Position numbers and translations under genes: made by a program. Below the pieces are notes generated by a model. That model was not told the origin of the DNA. It did no database searches and saw nothing but the letters and a program-made list of their open reading frames with translations. Shown in pieces: positions 22,934 through 25,851 of a stretch of DNA of 25,851 nt (the first letter of the stretch is position 1; each line of letters starts with the position of its first letter). This DNA comes from JBDLSY01 sp041170585 (GTDB lineage Bacteria; Pseudomonadota; Gammaproteobacteria; Burkholderiales; Burkholderiaceae_C), in the NCBI GenBank assembly GCA_041170585.1, contig JBEDNN010000062.1:1-25851 (forward strand). The letters run 5' to 3'.

Positions 22934-23866
22934 TCAAACTGCCATTTTAGCTGTGATTACAGGCCAAATAAAATTAGGGGCTAAACTATCCTGTTCAAAA
23001 CTGACTATTTCTGATACACCTTTTGCTAAAGCAGCACGCAATAATAAATTATTTAGAGCATGACCTGATTTAAAAGCGGTATAAGTGCCCAAAATAGGTA
23101 GCCCTGCTAAATATAAGTCACCCACGGCATCTAATATTTTGTGCCGCACAAATTCATCGTCATAACGTAAACCACTGTGGTTCAATATGCGGTACTCATC
23201 CATTACAATCGCATTTTCCAAACTGCCACCACGCGCTAAACCCATATTACGCAACATCTCTACTTCATGAACAAAACCAAATGTACGGGCTTTAGCAATG
23301 TCATTTAAGTAATTGTCTTGAGTAAAATCAAAAACTGCATGGTTGCCTGTAGCATTCACTGCTGGGTGATTAAATTCTATTGAAAAATCTAATTTAAAAC
23401 CGTGGTAAGGTTCTAAGCTGGCCCACTTATGATTAGCTGTGTGAGTGATGCCCTCTTCTATTTTAACTGGCTGTAAAATTTTTAAATAGCGACGTGGTGC
23501 ATTTAAATTCAATAAACCAGCATTGTGCATTAAATAAATAAAGCTGGCTGCACTCCCGTCCATAATAGGGACTTCTTCAGCATTTAACTCTATACGTAGA
23601 TTGTCAATTCCCAAACCAAAACAAGCAGATAAAATATGCTCAACCGTTGATACTTTTGCTATACCCTGCCCTAATACTGAAGCCATACGCGTATCGCTTA
23701 CTGCAAAAGCAGTAATAGGTAACTCTACTGGCGGTGATAAATCAGTCCGTACAAACACGATTCCCGTGTTACTGGCACTTGGCTTAAGCGTCATACGCAC
23801 ACGCTTACCACTATGTAGGCCTATGCCTGTTGCCTGAACAATAGTTTCAATGGTACGTTGATTCAT
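22934..23866 (-). CDS. lpxC: UDP-3-O-acyl-N-acetylglucosamine deacetylase LpxC
   Basis: The zinc enzyme for the first committed step of lipid A synthesis, 310 residues, normal length. Zinc ligands H77 (STVEHILSA), H242 and D246 (RHKILDAVGD) are in place, as are the general base E76 and the catalytic H269 (KSGHALNN). Its usual neighbours are ftsZ or the secA end of the division cluster; here rimO follows directly and tRNA-Ser with a terminator precedes it, so the gene has moved. It is probably the first gene of the lpxC-rimO transcript, with a promoter in the 30 bp before it or readthrough of the terminator. Confidence 0.97.
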   Translation of the reverse strand: MNQRTIETIVQATGIGLHSGKRVRMTLKPSASNTGIVFVRTDLSPPVELPITAFAVSDTRMASVLGQGIAKVSTVEHILSACFGLGIDNLRIELNAEEVPIMDGSAASFIYLMHNAGLLNLNAPRRYLKILQPVKIEEGITHTANHKWASLEPYHGFKLDFSIEFNHPAVNATGNHAVFDFTQDNYLNDIAKARTFGFVHEVEMLRNMGLARGGSLENAIVMDEYRILNHSGLRYDDEFVRHKILDAVGDLYLAGLPILGTYTAFKSGHALNNLLLRAALAKGVSEIVSFEQDSLAPNFIWPVITAKMAV

Positions 23867-23894
23867 AAATATATTGTATGAAGAATATCCTAAT

Positions 23895-23933
23895 AAAAAA
23901 TCCTAATAAACTTAGTGCTTATTAGGATTTTTT
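23895..23933 (-). terminator. Intrinsic terminator after tRNA-Ser
   Basis: A perfect 15-bp stem (23895-23909 with 23919-23933, core ATCCTAATAA/TTATTAGGAT) around a nine-base loop, with six T at the stem end on each strand. The symmetry means it can work in both directions. On the minus strand it ends tRNA-Ser transcription 12 bases past the CCA end and 29 bases before lpxC. Confidence 0.88.
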
Positions 23934-23944
23934 AAATAAAAATT

Positions 23945-24038
23945 TGGCGGAGACAGAGAGATTCGAACTCTCGAAGCAGGTTTTTGCCCACTTACTTTCT
24001 TAGCAGGAAAGCACCTTCGGCCACTCGGTCATATCTCC
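23945..24038 (-). tRNA. tRNA-Ser (anticodon GCU)
   Basis: The minus strand from 24038 begins GGAGATATGACCGAGTGGCC and ends with TGTCTCC, discriminator G and an encoded CCA (23947-23945). The acceptor stem GGAGATA/TGTCTCC, the anticodon stem CTTTC/GAAAG with loop CTGCTAA, the T arm GAGAG-TTCGAAT-CTCTC, and the long variable arm (AAGTGGG/CCTGCTT) typical of serine tRNA are all present. The anticodon GCT reads AGC and AGU. 94 bases including CCA. Confidence 0.97.
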
Positions 24039-24311
24039 ATGTAGATTACTGGCTACATTTAATATTTTACACTATTTTTATAAAAAATATTTATATTTTT
24101 ATATTTTTATATTTTTTAAATCCTAGCGTATCCTTTTATCTTGAAAATCCTGATTTTAAGCAGTGTTTATAAAATATATTTTTTTACTTAAACCCTATAC
24201 ACACCCAAAAATACTTATAATATATTGTTACTAAATAATAGCTTATTTTGTAATATTTATTGTAAATTAAATTTACTATACATTACTTGACTTTTTAAAC
24301 GAATTATTAAA
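24039..24311. other. AT-rich spacer at the strand switch
   Basis: A divergent region between tRNA-Ser (minus) and the M15 peptidase gene (plus). It contains T-runs and a TTGACT hexamer at 24287-24292 that could be a -35 site for the plus-strand genes, but no -10 sits at proper spacing unless it overlaps the ATG at 24312. A TATAAT at 24216-24221 has no good -35. No RNA gene or hairpin terminator was seen. Confidence 0.5.
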
Positions 24312-24365
<54 letters not shown>

Positions 24366-24390
24366 GCGGTTTTTAAAATTTCGCCGAAGT

Positions 24391-25293
24391 ATGGTATCAG
24401 CGATGTTGTTGCTTAACACCTTGCCCGTTTTTGCACAGACATCAGGTACTACTAATGTTATCCCTATTGGGGGTAAATGGACTCCAATGTTTGGAAATCA
24501 ACCTCTTGACAGTTTGCAAGCGGCTTGTGAATTTGATTTTAATGTTGCATATAAAAATCGAAAGCCTGATCCTGCTTGTAGAATAATAAGACTATCTAGT
24601 AAAAAATTATACGAATCTTATGATGTGAATGTGGGTGATTATGTTGGCTTTGGACATTGCTTTGTTGAAGGTCCAAAAGTAGAAAGATATGAGTTAATTA
24701 ATAACCAAGCTGTTGGAATTTGTAGTAGTTTTATTGAAGAACCTTTCTTTTTGAGTCTTGTACAACACACCCCACCGATTTGCCCCGCCCCCGCCAATGG
24801 GCAAAGAGCAGCGGCTGATTGTGAATGCCCCGTCAAACCGCTTAAACCGATTACGGATCCTGATACATTAAAGTTTGAAAATGGCGATACATTGCGTGAG
24901 GACAAACTAAATCCATCAATGAAAACTAAGTTAGCCTGTTTAAGAGCTGCGGTGACTAAAGCAGGTGGAACATTAACAGTAAACTCTGCTTGGCGACCCA
25001 TAGGGTATCAAGAGCATTTTTATGAAATTTTCTCAAAATTTAATGAGTTAAACACAATAAAAAATAAAAAGAATCCTGCTTGTAAACCGATACGTGACAA
25101 AATAGTCTACGAAAAAGATACAAAACATGGCATACAACGTGCGGTAGCTAAACCCAGTGAAAGCCGCCATGAAAAAGGTTTAGCATTTGACGCCAATTGG
25201 TCAAATATTACTACGGCTAAACTGGATGCATTATTACCCAGTTGTAACTTAACTAGGCCTTTAAAAATTAAAGACCATATTCATTTTCAATAA
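24391..25293 (+). CDS. Secreted M15-type (VanY-like) peptidase, probably phase-variable
   Basis: A 300-residue protein from ATG 24391. The C-terminal domain (about 190-300) has the M15 zinc pattern: SRHEKGLAFDANW with H260 and D267, and the ending DHIHFQ with H298 and an acidic residue at 295 in the place of the general base; TVNSAWRP matches the first motif of the domain. Such enzymes cut peptidoglycan peptides. Residues 1-15 are hydrophobic and end VFA-Q like a signal peptide, but lack a basic start; the frame upstream supplies RRCRRFLKFRRS, reached only from ATG 24312 after a repeat-length change. The middle (about 20-150) is unknown, Cys-rich and not recognised. No Shine-Dalgarno precedes 24391. 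Substrate is not known. Confidence 0.75.
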   Translation: MVSAMLLLNTLPVFAQTSGTTNVIPIGGKWTPMFGNQPLDSLQAACEFDFNVAYKNRKPDPACRIIRLSSKKLYESYDVNVGDYVGFGHCFVEGPKVERYELINNQAVGICSSFIEEPFFLSLVQHTPPICPAPANGQRAAADCECPVKPLKPITDPDTLKFENGDTLREDKLNPSMKTKLACLRAAVTKAGGTLTVNSAWRPIGYQEHFYEIFSKFNELNTIKNKKNPACKPIRDKIVYEKDTKHGIQRAVAKPSESRHEKGLAFDANWSNITTAKLDALLPSCNLTRPLKIKDHIHFQ

Positions 25294-25324
25294 TATTTTA
25301 TTAACTAAAAACCTAAAAATAAAT

Positions 25325-25851
25325 ATGAAACAGACTAAAAAAATATTAGCCATAATTGGCTTGAGTACTATAGCTATTCAAACCGCTTTTGCACAATCAA
25401 CTTATCGTGAACTCAGCACCAAAGATAAAGTTATCGGTTATGCAAAACATACTAAACTGAATAATATTAAAAGAATTGAATACTCTTTTAATATTATCAA
25501 TAACTCCTATACAATTTATGGCATTGAAATCGGACAAAAATCAGTTGTAGATAGTGAACCCGCTATAAATTTTGGTGATGATAATGACCAAAATATAATT
25601 TATAAAAGCCCTAAAATTAATTGGATAGGAAAAACATCATGGTTACCTGAAAGCTATAAGTTTTCTTTTTATTGGGATGCACCTGGTGGCGTTCCTGAAA
25701 CTTATAATGAAGCAGAATTTTTATTAAAAAATAAAACATACACAGATTTTGGGGTCACAACGTTTAAACGATATCCAAGCATTTGGAATACATTTGTTGA
25801 ATTTAAAATTTATGAACCAGTCAATCATCAAATCATCAAACTCACCAAAGG
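25325..25851 (+). CDS. Exported protein of unknown function, 3' end outside window
   Basis: ATG at 25325 opens a frame that stays open for 175 codons to the window edge. The N-terminus MKQTKKILAIIGLSTIAIQT followed by AFA-QS is a clean signal peptide with a predicted cut after about residue 23. The mature part is rich in aromatic residues and Asn/Lys, with short alternating stretches (EYSFNIINNSYTIYGIEIG) that suggest beta structure; no family was recognised and no cysteine is seen in the visible part. It starts 31 bp after the peptidase stop on the same strand, so the two are likely co-transcribed; a terminator between them was not seen. Confidence 0.75.
   Translation, partial: MKQTKKILAIIGLSTIAIQTAFAQSTYRELSTKDKVIGYAKHTKLNNIKRIEYSFNIINNSYTIYGIEIGQKSVVDSEPAINFGDDNDQNIIYKSPKINWIGKTSWLPESYKFSFYWDAPGGVPETYNEAEFLLKNKTYTDFGVTTFKRYPSIWNTFVEFKIYEPVNHQIIKLTK

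Noticed and set aside
22902..22937. RimO starting at TTG 22937
   Set aside because: The frame is open and overlaps the lpxC stop, but the extra residues do not match the family and an ATG at 22901 already gives a long enough protein. Not fully excluded, since the overlap could mean coupling.
24180..24311. Promoter of the M15 gene
   Set aside because: TTGACT at 24287 and TATAAT at 24216 each lack a partner at normal spacing; in such AT-rich DNA single hexamers are expected by chance.
24639..25001. 120-codon minus-strand ORF within the peptidase gene
   Set aside because: It is antisense to a gene with clear M15 motifs and a signal peptide, and its translation shows no recognisable domain.

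Overview
The window is a stretch of an AT-rich proteobacterial chromosome. Protein flavour points to a betaproteobacterium: SucA begins NSYLFGGNAPYVEALYE, RimO carries KPHDPFMDLVP and LTPKHYAYLKISEGC, LpxC has ARTFGFVHEVEMLRNMGLA, and Lpd has HHFADHGI near its first cysteine pair. These match the betaproteobacterial forms I remember better than the enteric ones. That placement is inference from recalled families, not a search. LpxC shows it is Gram-negative, and PilZ suggests type IV pili.

Layout. From 171 to 23866 every protein gene is on the minus strand, so transcription reads from high to low coordinates. In that order: tRNA-Ser(GCU), terminator, lpxC, rimO, mltG, tmk, holB, pilZ; then the 2-oxoglutarate dehydrogenase genes sucA and sucB, a terminator, an abiH-type phage-defence gene, and lpdA; then the translation/transcription operon rimP-nusA-infB-rbfA-truB, followed by bioB and typA. 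Past the tRNA the strand flips: a secreted M15-type peptidase gene (24391-25293) and a second exported protein of unknown function that runs off the window (25325 onward).

How the genes work together. lpxC, mltG and pilZ concern the envelope (lipid A, peptidoglycan chain termination, pili). tmk and holB serve DNA replication. sucA, sucB and lpdA encode E1, E2 and E3 of one TCA-cycle complex. rimP to truB mature the ribosome and start translation, with NusA acting on RNA polymerase; typA is a ribosome-associated GTPase and rimO modifies ribosomal protein S12.

Accessory signals. (1) An (AATC/CAAT)n tract of about eight units directly follows an ATG upstream of the M15 peptidase. It is out of frame with the peptidase now; loss of one unit or gain of two would fuse that ATG through an arginine-rich leader to the signal peptide, the architecture of a phase-variable contingency gene. 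(2) Two families of about 110-bp MITE-like elements, two copies each, have terminal inverted repeats and apparent 7-8 bp target duplications; three of the four lie between genes of apparent operons, two of them in nusA-infB-rbfA. (3) abiH sits between the E2 and E3 genes just after an intrinsic terminator. (4) Several intergenic regions carry AT motifs repeated at an almost exact 11-bp (one helical turn) period, the clearest being seven TATT units upstream of sucA. (5) TruB and HolB contain low-complexity inserts encoded by in-frame microsatellites. No rRNA gene, CRISPR array or transposase gene is visible.
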